Source: Nostoc sp. 'Peltigera membranacea cyanobiont' 210A | GTDB lineage: Bacteria; Cyanobacteriota; Cyanobacteriia; Cyanobacteriales; Nostocaceae | Reading direction: 5' to 3' | DNA length: 64,000 nt | NCBI RefSeq assembly: GCF_002246015.1 | Contig: NZ_NOLJ01000004.1 | Coordinates: 640,351-704,350, forward strand | Shown here: in pieces, positions 56,087-64,000 of the stretch | Layout of the letters: each line of letters starts with the position of its first letter | Position numbering within the stretch: the first letter of the stretch is position 1 | The notes under the pieces: generated by a model | Database searches by the model: none | Told to the model about the DNA's origin: nothing | Seen by the model: only the letters and a program-made list of their open reading frames with translations | Translations under genes and position numbers: made by a program

Positions 56087-58273
56087 ATGAAGACTCACTA
56101 TCTCAGCAAAGCTAAGGCGTTCCCATTACAGATTGTTCTTATTGTTCCCTTCCTTATCCAAATTTTTGCAGCGGTCAGCTTAGTAGGTTATTTGTCCTTT
56201 AAAAATGGACAAAGAGCAGTTAACGACCTAGCCGAACAGGTGATAGATCGTACCAGCGATGTACTGGATGAACACCTGAAGTCTTATCTTTCCATTCCGC
56301 AAACCCTTAATCAGATCAACGCAGATGCTATTCGCAGGGGACTATTGGATGTGCGCGATCGCCAAACCCTTGGCAAGTATTTCTGGGATCAGATGCAGGC
56401 TTATGACCTGACTTATATTGGTATTGGACTAACAACGGGTGAGGGGCTAGGAGCTGCTTGTTATAATGGCAAAACTATTACCATTGATGATTGGACTGCC
56501 AAGTTTCCCAATAATACTTCCACTTATGCCACAGATAATCAAGGTAATCGAACTCAAATAAATACTCAATGGACTTGGAACAATTTTACTGAATCTTGGT
56601 ATACCCAACCCATCGCTGCTGGTAAACCTATTTGGGGAAAGATTGTGACTGCAAATTTGCCAACGGGGCCTTTCATCAGCGCCTCTGCTAGTCGTCCGAT
56701 TTATGATTCGCAAAATCGCTTATTAGGAATGATTGCAACAGACATTCACCTATTGAAACTCAGCGATTTTTTACGCAATTTGAATATTAGTCAATCTGGG
56801 CAGGTGTTCCTTTTGGAGCGGGATGGCACATTAATTGCTAGTTCCGGTACAGAGAAGCCTTTTGTTGTGGTTAATCAAGAGATCCGGCGGTTGCGAGCGA
56901 TCGATAGTTCTGACCCAATAATCCAGAATGTTGGCAGACACTTCCAAACCTCTGGGTTTGGGTCTATCACCCAAGACACAGATTTTAAACTTGAGATGGA
57001 AGGAAAACGGCATTTTGTCCATGTTTTACCTTGGCGTGACAAATATGGCTTGGATTGGCTGATGGTAGTGAGTGTGCCAGAAAACGCATTCATGGCGCAA
57101 ATTAACGCCAACACACGTACCACGATCGCTCTTTGTTTTGCCGCATTAGTCGTTGCCTCTGTGATGGGCGTGTTTACCTCTCATTGGATTGTCCGCCCGA
57201 TTCTGCGCTTGAATTGGGCAAGTGAGGCAATGGCATCTGGTAATTTCAATCAGACATTAGAAACTAGCCCCATTCAAGAACTTAATACCCTATCTAACTC
57301 TTTCAACCAGATGGCAGGGCAATTACACGAATCCTTTAGTGCTTTAGAGAAAAGCAAAGAAGAACTAGAAGAACGGGTAGAAGAACGCACTACTGAACTT
57401 AAAAATGCATTAGGAGAATTGCAGCGCACTCAATCTCAAGTTATTCAAAGTGAAAAAATGTCTAGTTTGGGACAACTAGTTGCTGGAGTCGCACACGAAA
57501 TTAATAATCCAGTTAACTTTATTCATGGCAACCTCGCCCATGTGCAGGAATATACTCAGGATTTATTAGCACTGATGCAGTTGTATCAGCAATATAATCC
57601 CTACCCTGCTACTGAAATTCAAACCGCTGCTGAAGACATCGATTTAGAGTTCTTGCAGGAAGACTTGCCAAAAATGTTGTCTTCGATGAGAGTAGGCACC
57701 GATCGCATTCGTCAAATTGTACTGTCGCTGCGGAATTTCTCTCGCATTGATGAAGCGGAATTTAAACGTGTCGATATTCATGAAGGCATCGACAGTACTT
57801 TGATGATTTTACAGCACCGCCTGAAAGCTAAACCAGAACAGCCTGAAATTGAGGTGATTAAAGACTACGGCACTGTACCCCTAGTAGAATGCTATGCCGG
57901 ACAACTCAATCAGGTATTTATGAATATTTTAGTAAATGCGATTGATGCGTTAGAAGAAAATAATACTAAGCTTACCTATCAGGAAATTAAGGAAAATCCC
58001 AGCCAAATTAAGATTCGCACATCGGTAGTTAATTTAATGTGGTTGGAAGTGGCGATCGCTGATAATGGAGTTGGTATTTCTCAAGAATTTCAGCAACGAA
58101 TATTCGATCCCTTTTTCACCACCAAACCCGTTGGCAAAGGAACCGGAATGGGTATGTCTATCAGCTATCAAATCGTCACAGAAAAACATGGCGGTAAACT
58201 AGAGTGTTTCTCAACTCCTGGAAAAGGAACCGAGTTTATCATTCAGATTCCTCTGGGACTAAGGAATGGTTGA
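56087..58273 (+). CDS. Sensor histidine kinase, dCache-HAMP-HisKA-HATPase
   Basis: A 728-residue membrane kinase. Transmembrane segment at about residues 15-37; a large periplasmic dCache-type sensor (about 45-335, with YIGIGLTTGEGLGAACYNGK and SASASRPIYDSQNRLLGMIA); a second transmembrane helix (about 344-366); HAMP (WIVRPILRLNWASEAMASGN); coiled coil; H box VAGVAHEINNPVNFIHGN with His470; then N, G1 and G2 boxes (FMNILVNAIDALEE, VAIADNGVGI, GTGMGMSISYQIV). No response regulator is adjacent, so it is an orphan. The ligand is unknown. Confidence 0.92.
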   Translation: MKTHYLSKAKAFPLQIVLIVPFLIQIFAAVSLVGYLSFKNGQRAVNDLAEQVIDRTSDVLDEHLKSYLSIPQTLNQINADAIRRGLLDVRDRQTLGKYFWDQMQAYDLTYIGIGLTTGEGLGAACYNGKTITIDDWTAKFPNNTSTYATDNQGNRTQINTQWTWNNFTESWYTQPIAAGKPIWGKIVTANLPTGPFISASASRPIYDSQNRLLGMIATDIHLLKLSDFLRNLNISQSGQVFLLERDGTLIASSGTEKPFVVVNQEIRRLRAIDSSDPIIQNVGRHFQTSGFGSITQDTDFKLEMEGKRHFVHVLPWRDKYGLDWLMVVSVPENAFMAQINANTRTTIALCFAALVVASVMGVFTSHWIVRPILRLNWASEAMASGNFNQTLETSPIQELNTLSNSFNQMAGQLHESFSALEKSKEELEERVEERTTELKNALGELQRTQSQVIQSEKMSSLGQLVAGVAHEINNPVNFIHGNLAHVQEYTQDLLALMQLYQQYNPYPATEIQTAAEDIDLEFLQEDLPKMLSSMRVGTDRIRQIVLSLRNFSRIDEAEFKRVDIHEGIDSTLMILQHRLKAKPEQPEIEVIKDYGTVPLVECYAGQLNQVFMNILVNAIDALEENNTKLTYQEIKENPSQIKIRTSVVNLMWLEVAIADNGVGISQEFQQRIFDPFFTTKPVGKGTGMGMSISYQIVTEKHGGKLECFSTPGKGTEFIIQIPLGLRNG

Positions 58274-58673
58274 ACTATGAATTATGGCTGAGGCTTGGGG
58301 GAACAGGAAGATGTAGAGAGTTTTGGATTATACAGCAGATTGCAAGTTGAGGAGGGGTGTACTTCATTGACTTGTAAAGTGCTGTTAGTAACAATACCTT
58401 TGCTAATTTCCGAAGCTTGAACAATGATTTGCTGTTTAGAGCGATCGCTCGCTATTTTTGATAATACACCAACCGCTCTTGTCACTTCGCTGCTATAGAT
58501 ATTGTTCGGTCAAAGGATATCGGAGAATATGTCTATTATAAAGTTTTTTTATTGGTCAGAGAATATACAATGAAGTTTTTTTGTTGGTCAGAGAATATGC
58601 AAGTTTTCGGTGCTAACAGATTATACAGTTGAACAGATAGTTAAAATCAGTAGTTCTGCTTGTTAAAAAATCT
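58274..58673. other. Intergenic region with a 32-bp direct repeat
   Basis: AAGTTTTTTTATTGGTCAGA and AAGTTTTTTTGTTGGTCAGA (58541 and 58572) are adjacent near-identical 32-bp units just upstream of the methyltransferase. On the minus strand SKIASDRSKQQIIVQASEIS (58282-58485) is an open stretch that may be a gene relic; not recognised. Confidence 0.5.
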
Positions 58674-59321
58674 ATGCAAATACATCAGGTGATTGAAACC
58701 TACGATCGGGTATCGGTGGATTATGACGCAATTATGAAGCATTACTGGCACATCGAGCGCGAACCCTTAATTGCTTCCTTGCAGCTAAAACCAGGACAAA
58801 CTGCCCTGGATGCTGCGGTAGGAACTGGTCTTAATCTTCCAGCCTATCCTGAAGGTGTAAGTGTCGTCGGTGTCGATCTTTCTGAGAAGATGATGGATGA
58901 AGCACGTAAAAAGCGCGTATCCGCAGACATCACCTTCAAGGTATCGGATCTCTGCAATCTTGATTTTCCTGATAACACTTTTGATGCAGCAGCATCGGGA
59001 TTTACCCTCTGTGTCGTTAGCGATCCAGTCCGCGCCCTTGCAGAGATCCTGCGAGTTACTAAGCCTGGTGCCTTGATTGCCATTCTCGATTACTGCAAAT
59101 CACAAGATCCAGAGATTCAGAAATGGCAAGAATTAATATCAGATAGTAGTTCACAGGTAGGCTTCCCAACTGGCAAGATCAAGTGGGATGCATTGATGGA
59201 TTATGACGAATTGATTTACAACAGCAAGCTTGCCATTGAAGTGCTTGCAGACGATCGCATAGAAAGTCCAAACCCATTTTTATGTGGTTGTCAATTACTG
59301 CTTAAAAACTCCAAAGCTTAA
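58674..59321 (+). CDS. Class I SAM-dependent methyltransferase
   Basis: A 215-residue Rossmann methyltransferase: motif I ALDAAVGTGLNLPAYP (about residues 43-58), the acidic loop VVGVDLSEKMMDEARKK, motif II/III DLCNLDFPDNTFDAAASGFT, and ILRVTKPGALIAILDY. Methyltransf_11-like (UbiE/COQ5-type). The substrate is unknown. Stand-alone. Confidence 0.88.
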   Translation: MQIHQVIETYDRVSVDYDAIMKHYWHIEREPLIASLQLKPGQTALDAAVGTGLNLPAYPEGVSVVGVDLSEKMMDEARKKRVSADITFKVSDLCNLDFPDNTFDAAASGFTLCVVSDPVRALAEILRVTKPGALIAILDYCKSQDPEIQKWQELISDSSSQVGFPTGKIKWDALMDYDELIYNSKLAIEVLADDRIESPNPFLCGCQLLLKNSKA

Positions 59322-59480
59322 AGGCAATAGGATCGCACTCTTGTCCAATGAGTGCGATGTCTACAAAAGGCTGCTTCGTATCTACGCAGATATTTTAATT
59401 CGAGTTGATCGTTAGGGGTAAATAGGCTGTGCTTACGGAGGCTGGTTGAAAAACAATTCCTACGCGATCAAGCGATGGCA

Positions 59481-59954
59481 CTACCGAGTAAGACTAGGAT
59501 CGACCTTCTTCAGGTAATCTCGAAAAATTTGATGTGCGGTTTTGTGGTTTCCTTCAGGAGTCATATCGGACAACCACCAAATGAAACTACTTTGATAACA
59601 TCTTGGTTCATCTGTTGCAACTAATCGACCAAGATGTTCACAATTCCACCCAGTGAAAGTATACTCCCAATTAGCAAAAACATGAAGGGCTTGTTTGAGC
59701 CGCTCAATTGTTTGCTTCGGCTCAAAAGCAATATGGTCAATGCCAACAACGAATTTTGACTCCCTTCTTTCAAAGGAACACAACCCACGACCTGTATCAA
59801 AAATGCGTGTATCTGACAGACCAATCCCATAATGCCAAAACGGATCAGGTGGATTTTGCCAGTTAAGTAAACGTCCATATCGCTGACTTAAAGGGTCAGC
59901 AAGACAGTCGATTTCTTGTATTGTCTTTTCAACTTGCTCTAAGAATAAAGGCAT
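59481..59954 (-). CDS. LRAT-like (permuted NlpC/P60) protein
   Basis: A 157-residue protein with the LRAT core: FWHYGIGLSDTRIFDTGRG with the catalytic His41, and TGWNCEHLGRLVATDEPRCY with the NCEH motif (Cys105). This order, His before Cys, marks the permuted papain-like fold of LRAT and H-REV107 acyltransferases. Bacterial members act as lipases, amidases or acyltransferases. No signal peptide. Function inferred from the motif only. Confidence 0.72.
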   Translation of the reverse strand: MPLFLEQVEKTIQEIDCLADPLSQRYGRLLNWQNPPDPFWHYGIGLSDTRIFDTGRGLCSFERRESKFVVGIDHIAFEPKQTIERLKQALHVFANWEYTFTGWNCEHLGRLVATDEPRCYQSSFIWWLSDMTPEGNHKTAHQIFRDYLKKVDPSLTR

Positions 59955-60123
59955 ACACGAAGACGGAAATTATATATCTGTTTATTGTACAAATAATTAT
60001 GTATATTTTTTTAGAATACATATAATTTTCGGTATGCCCCTGGCTGACACATAGCTTACTAAGGCAGGGTTTGTTGTTGTTCACGTAACGCACCTTGCAT
60101 GATCGATGCGATTCCCGGATTTC

Positions 60124-60921
60124 TCACAAGTTGTTTTGAAACAGTTCTAAAACATGTTGCCAAGCATCAGGAGCTGCTTCAGGATTATAACTTGGGTGTT
60201 GTTCCATAAATGGGTACTTGTCTTTAAAGAATCCAGCAAAAAATCCGTGTCCGGCGTCGTATCGAAATACACGATGATTTATGTGATGTTTCTTTAATTC
60301 TGCCTCAATTTGCTCGTTTTCTTCCTGAGAAACTAATGTATCTCTTATCCCAAAAAAGGCATAAATAGTACCTTTAATTTCGTAGGTGCGATTAATGGTT
60401 GGAGTATATTCACCATAACTAGGAGTGGTAATCCCGCCACCATAAAAGGAAGCTGTGGCTTTGATATCGGGTAAAGTCGCAGCCATATAAGCAACATGAC
60501 CGCCAAAACAGAAACCAATCACACCGATGGCATCATCTTTGACATTGGGTAAAGTTTTGAGGTAAGTAATGGTAGCTTGAATATCGCTGAATATCTCTTG
60601 ATACTTCACTTGTTGATAATATTCCAACCCCAGCCGATATGCTTCTGGACTAAACCCAATATCTTCAGGGCTAAAGTCAGCCTCAAAACCGGGAGCAATA
60701 CGTTGATACATCGCCGGGGCGATCGCTACATAACCTTGTTTAGCGATTAGTTCGGTGATATCTCGAATATTACTATTGATTCCAAAAATTTCTGGAAAAA
60801 CTATAACTGCGCCAAAGGTTCCACTTTGTGCTGGTTGAGCTAAGTAAGCATCGATTTCTAAGTCATCGTTGGGTACTTTGACATAGGAAGTGTTAATTTC
60901 AACGTTTGTTGTTTCTACCAT
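60124..60921 (-). CDS. Dienelactone hydrolase family protein
   Basis: A 265-residue alpha/beta hydrolase: VIVFPEIFGINSNIRDITEL, nucleophile elbow VIGFCFGGHVAYMAA with Cys in place of Ser, GGGITTPSYGEYTP, YAFFGIRDTLVSQEENEQIE with the Asp, and RYDAGHGFFAG with the His. This Cys-Asp-His triad is that of dienelactone hydrolase. Cytoplasmic. The substrate in cyanobacteria is unknown. Confidence 0.92.
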   Translation of the reverse strand: MVETTNVEINTSYVKVPNDDLEIDAYLAQPAQSGTFGAVIVFPEIFGINSNIRDITELIAKQGYVAIAPAMYQRIAPGFEADFSPEDIGFSPEAYRLGLEYYQQVKYQEIFSDIQATITYLKTLPNVKDDAIGVIGFCFGGHVAYMAATLPDIKATASFYGGGITTPSYGEYTPTINRTYEIKGTIYAFFGIRDTLVSQEENEQIEAELKKHHINHRVFRYDAGHGFFAGFFKDKYPFMEQHPSYNPEAAPDAWQHVLELFQNNL

Positions 60922-61170
60922 CTTCGTTTTGGCTGCTTTTATACCAACTCATTTATTTTGACTGGTTTTCGACACAGACGGCCACAAACATCAGAAGTAT
61001 TGCTCTCCTCACCTCAACCATGACTTTACAGCTATAAGCAGATCAAAGAAATTTCTAACTTTTGAATGGATACCATCTCAAACTTCTGGAAGATTACAAG
61101 GGTTTTTGATTTGTGCGACCTTACATAAAGTAAGCATAAAGACTCAAAATTAATAACCACAAGAAAAACA

Positions 61171-61710
61171 ATGCCAGATCAAAGTTTTAGAACAAATATT
61201 CCAGAAGTTGACCCAACAGAGATTGAAGATAATCGAACTGCGATCGCTGATGAACATCACTCCTTTCTTGAAAAGGTCATGGTTAGAAGCGGATTTGCGG
61301 ATTTGTATGACGCAAGAGACTTTACCGAAGTTGTGTATCGCGTTATGCGTGACTTAATGACCGCGGACACAATCGATCGCGTCGAGTCAGAACTGCATAC
61401 AGAAGCTATACCTACAGATGAAAAAGCACTCCAGTTAGAAGTGGCTGAACTCTGGAAAGACACCAATCCTGTTGTGAGATTTTTAAGTAAAATCCGTCAA
61501 CCTTTAAGAGGCCCAGCTCCCCTTGGAATTGATTCCAAGCTATTTCTAACGCGAGTTGCGAATGAAGGAGGGGTTCCAGGATCAGTCGACGCCGAACAGG
61601 CAGTTAAAGCGGTATTTTCTGCTACCAAAGATCAACTTTCCCAAGAGCGGATTCAGGAAATTGCTGGCTGCCTCCCTGATTATATACGTCAGCTTTGGGA
61701 GCAAGCTTAA
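61171..61710 (+). CDS. DUF2267 family protein
   Basis: A 179-residue helical protein: HHSFLEKVMVRSGFADLYDA, RDFTEVVYRVMRDLMTADTI, and AEQAVKAVFSATKDQLSQER, which is the DUF2267 repeat (two copies of the fold). The family is common in proteobacteria and cyanobacteria and has no established function. No partner gene is evident. Confidence 0.85.
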   Translation: MPDQSFRTNIPEVDPTEIEDNRTAIADEHHSFLEKVMVRSGFADLYDARDFTEVVYRVMRDLMTADTIDRVESELHTEAIPTDEKALQLEVAELWKDTNPVVRFLSKIRQPLRGPAPLGIDSKLFLTRVANEGGVPGSVDAEQAVKAVFSATKDQLSQERIQEIAGCLPDYIRQLWEQA

Positions 61711-61775
61711 TTAGAAGTATAAAAAAGTCAAGTCTGTTTGTGGGTAGCGATCGCAAACAGGCTTTTTAAATAGAT

Positions 61776-62114
61776 TTAGCCTACAGCAAACTCTGTATAC
61801 TGCCTTACATGAGGTGCATGATATCCTATCACAATATCTTGCTTAGGCACTCCCTCGCTCACGAGTTGATCTGCGATCGCATCCTCCGTTCCGTCATGCT
61901 GCACCCAAATCTTTCCATCCTTGATATCTATATGCAGCACACAGCCATAAATCCGGGTACTACTATCCTTCCATCCCACATGCACAAGCTGATAGTGGTC
62001 TTTTGTAGTATCAAAAATGGTTTGACTTTCTATTGGATCGCTCTCAGAACGCAACTTTCCTCGCGCCGTCAATAATTTCTGAATTAGTTCACGATACAAA
62101 ATTAGCTTATCCAT
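61776..62114 (-). CDS. xisI: XisI family protein
   Basis: A 112-residue XisI: MDKLILYRELIQKLLTARGK, HIDIKDGKIWVQHDGTEDAI, VSEGVPKQDIVIGYHAPHVR. Second copy in the window; the pair at 27534-28279 is clearly diverged from it. It starts 13 bases inside the 3' end of xisH. Confidence 0.92.
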   Translation of the reverse strand: MDKLILYRELIQKLLTARGKLRSESDPIESQTIFDTTKDHYQLVHVGWKDSSTRIYGCVLHIDIKDGKIWVQHDGTEDAIADQLVSEGVPKQDIVIGYHAPHVRQYTEFAVG

Positions 62115-62518
62115 TCTGCAATCTCCTGTTTTTGTGTGTCATACACCAAAAGGGGAATTTTGTTACGGACAATGACCGTTTGAATAAATGGATATCTGAA
62201 AAATCGCTTATAAACGTCGAGCGGAACTGCCAAATACAATTGCCGCTCTGGATCATCATCTTCCAAAGCAATGCGGTAGTTAATAAATTGTCCAATTGCA
62301 GTATGGAACTCAGAAATTGTTGAGGGTGTTAAAAACGTTTTGATTTCAACTGCAATCTTTTCCTCATCCTTTGTCGCTGCTAGCAACAGTTCTGCACCCA
62401 AGTCGATGTAAAAATCAACAAACCCTAAATCAATGTGATACGGATCATGAGTAATTATCCACCCATCCTTCTCAAGGGCAGTTCTAACCAGTTCATGAAA
62501 CCTATTTCTTGCAGACAT
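62102..62518 (-). CDS. xisH: XisH family protein
   Basis: A 138-residue XisH: MSARNRFHELVRTALEKDGW, IITHDPYHIDLGFVDFYIDL, AVEIKTFLTPSTISEFHTAI. The pair lies inside the putative nifD element. XisH/XisI control fdxN excision in Anabaena; here the nearest excised element would be nifD, for which they are not known to be needed. Confidence 0.9.
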   Translation of the reverse strand: MSARNRFHELVRTALEKDGWIITHDPYHIDLGFVDFYIDLGAELLLAATKDEEKIAVEIKTFLTPSTISEFHTAIGQFINYRIALEDDDPERQLYLAVPLDVYKRFFRYPFIQTVIVRNKIPLLVYDTQKQEIAEWIS

Positions 62519-62679
62519 CGTAGACAGCTAACCAGAAGGATAAAGTCTTTTCTTTTGCTTAAATTCTATCGTGCATCCCACTAAAGCAGCACCAGGTGTA
62601 GATACAATTTGGCTTTGCATAACCCGAAGGCGATCGCTTGCTGTGTTGGAGAGAAAGGGCGATCGCACTATTTTAAAAT

Positions 62680-64000
62680 TCAGCTATTTGTGATCTCAGG
62701 AAAAAGTTGAGAAATTTCTTTCCAGTGGGGACGTACCCACCCGGCAATGCAAACTGCTTCTCGCATAACCTCCAACGATAAGCTTGGCTGAACTTTCTCA
62801 AATGCTGATGCCCATTCACTCAGATCGTATAAAAATTTATCGAGTCTTTGCAATCCAAGTGTGGTGAATGCTTCAACAAAGTGCCCAATGTTTGCGCTCG
62901 GCGCTGCTAAACCGCTTAGTCCTTCCGAGCGATGGAAGCCATTATCGATTAACGGTTGAACTTCTTTCTTAGCTAAATCGAAATGTCCTGCTTGAGATAA
63001 TGCAGCTGCAAATGTCCACACTGCTGACTCTCTGCGCCCCCAGTTTTCAACAGCATAGGTAGATGCTTTAGCCTCCATAAATATTCTATTTGCCTCAGCT
63101 TCAAGCCCTGCATTAGTTAAGGCTGCTGCTACAGCACATAATGCTTGCGCTTTTTGTAAATCGTCATTAATATGAAGCGTGTTTTCCATAGCTTGCTTAA
63201 AACGACCTACCTGAGCTAATGCTTTTACTAACGTACTTTGTGGTGGTGCATAAACTGATCTAATGGTCATAGGTTTATGAGCAAATTCCTGAATATCTTG
63301 AAAAACTCTATCTGCTTCAACTTTTTGCCCATCTAACTCAAGAGCAACTGCCAATGCACTAAGTGCATTGACACGGTATGGATTGTCTGACAGAATCATC
63401 TGAAGAACTTCCTGTAACTCACTGAAGTGTCCAACTTGAGCAAAAGCAATAGCTAATGTACTCAATATATCTACCTGTTCGTGTTCATCTTCGTTATTCG
63501 CAATATCCCTTATTTTGATAAAGATACCCTCTGCTTCTGCTTTGTATCCAGCCTTTTTCATTACGACTGCTAGATTACCCATTGCTGCTACTGCCAATCT
63601 ATCTCTGGTAATACGGGCAGCTTCTTTGGCTTCTGTAAAGATTTTTATGGCTTCTTTAGTCCGCCCCACTTGCGCTAAAGCATTTGCTAATGCACTCAAA
63701 GCTTCTGCTTGTATCCCACTGCTTTTAGGAATAGTACAAGTTACTTCATAAGCTTCATGGAAACGTCCACCTTGAGCCAAGTGATATACTAAACGATTTT
63801 TAGATCTGTCACAGCACCACCAAGGACTCTCATAAATAAATTTTCGAGCTTTTGTGAAGAATTTATTAGCGTCTTTTTTATATCCAACTTGAGCTAACGT
63901 TACTGCAAATTTACCCAATGCATCCGTCCATTGTTCATGGTTATGAGCAGAATGTAAATTATTAGCTTCTATCAAGGCTTTAATTTCTGTAAAAATTGCT
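62680..64000 (-). CDS. TPR/SEL1-like alpha-solenoid repeat protein, 5' end beyond the window
   Basis: At least 440 residues, open to the window edge, so N-terminally partial (a TTG at 63975 is not a convincing start, since the frame continues upstream through AIFTEIKALIEANN). It consists of about twelve helical pairs of about 34 residues with the pattern ALA..LAQVGRFxEAxxxF and AEGIFIKIRDIA: TPR-like. Such solenoids are protein-binding scaffolds; in cyanobacteria they are often attached to CHAT, NB-ARC or kinase domains, which may lie outside the window. Confidence 0.8.
   Translation of the reverse strand, partial: AIFTEIKALIEANNLHSAHNHEQWTDALGKFAVTLAQVGYKKDANKFFTKARKFIYESPWWCCDRSKNRLVYHLAQGGRFHEAYEVTCTIPKSSGIQAEALSALANALAQVGRTKEAIKIFTEAKEAARITRDRLAVAAMGNLAVVMKKAGYKAEAEGIFIKIRDIANNEDEHEQVDILSTLAIAFAQVGHFSELQEVLQMILSDNPYRVNALSALAVALELDGQKVEADRVFQDIQEFAHKPMTIRSVYAPPQSTLVKALAQVGRFKQAMENTLHINDDLQKAQALCAVAAALTNAGLEAEANRIFMEAKASTYAVENWGRRESAVWTFAAALSQAGHFDLAKKEVQPLIDNGFHRSEGLSGLAAPSANIGHFVEAFTTLGLQRLDKFLYDLSEWASAFEKVQPSLSLEVMREAVCIAGWVRPHWKEISQLFPEITNS

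Overview
The window is chromosomal DNA of a filamentous, heterocyst-forming, Nostoc-like cyanobacterium. The evidence is many GCGATCGC (HIP1) octamers, heptanucleotide-type short tandem repeats between genes, a full nif gene set of the heterocystous type (nifB-fdxN-nifS-nifU-glbN-nifH-nifD and nifP-nifV-nifZ-nifT), XisH/XisI pairs, Uma2 nucleases, an orange carotenoid protein and a PEP-CTERM protein. The glbN gene between nifU and nifH is the arrangement known from Nostoc commune and N. punctiforme.

Layout. 0-12.4 kb: housekeeping genes (lumenal cyclophilin, efp-accB, ArsR regulator, proS, a PlsC-like acyltransferase), a PEP-CTERM protein and a pentapeptide-repeat membrane protein. 12.4-16.7 kb: a minus-strand nif accessory cluster, read nifP (serine acetyltransferase), two small conserved genes, a possible 38-residue small protein, nifV, nifZ, nifT and a thioredoxin-like [2Fe-2S] protein. 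17.5-24.3 kb: a toxin/antitoxin and defence-like area with much decay: an HNH fragment abutting a broken RelE, HicAB, a DUF6887/DUF6888-like pair, a 1014-residue NACHT-HEAT protein split by an IS5-family insertion, then Uma2, Phd and oxidoreductase fragments. 24.4-30.2 kb: a sorbosone-dehydrogenase-like protein with a crystallin domain, an oxidoreductase, XisH-XisI, Uma2 and an IS4/Tn5-type remnant.

31.2-38.7 kb: the main nif operon. nifB makes NifB-co, fdxN supplies electrons, nifS and nifU build Fe-S clusters, glbN is a haemoglobin, nifH is the Fe protein and nifD the MoFe alpha subunit. nifD stops short at the 11-bp sequence GGATTACTCCG, the known recombination core of the nifD excision element. 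Everything from 38.69 kb to the window end is therefore best read as the inside of a nifD element of at least 25.3 kb. The distal nifD end, xisA and nifK lie outside the window. An ordinary genome rearrangement cannot be excluded.

The putative element carries two DUF433/DUF5615 toxin-antitoxin pairs, four copies of a vapC 3' fragment, an IS630 remnant with two matching MITEs, a second MITE family, PPK2, a slipin, two tightly packed tRNA genes, TraX, an orange carotenoid protein, a GH75-like protein, a sensor kinase, a methyltransferase, an LRAT-like protein, dienelactone hydrolase, DUF2267 and a second XisH-XisI pair. The least expected signal is a 21-bp insert that sits exactly inside HIP1 octamers. 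Filled and empty copies of the same sites occur in the window, and two inserts fall in frame in coding sequence (oxidoreductase C-terminus and nifP N-terminus).
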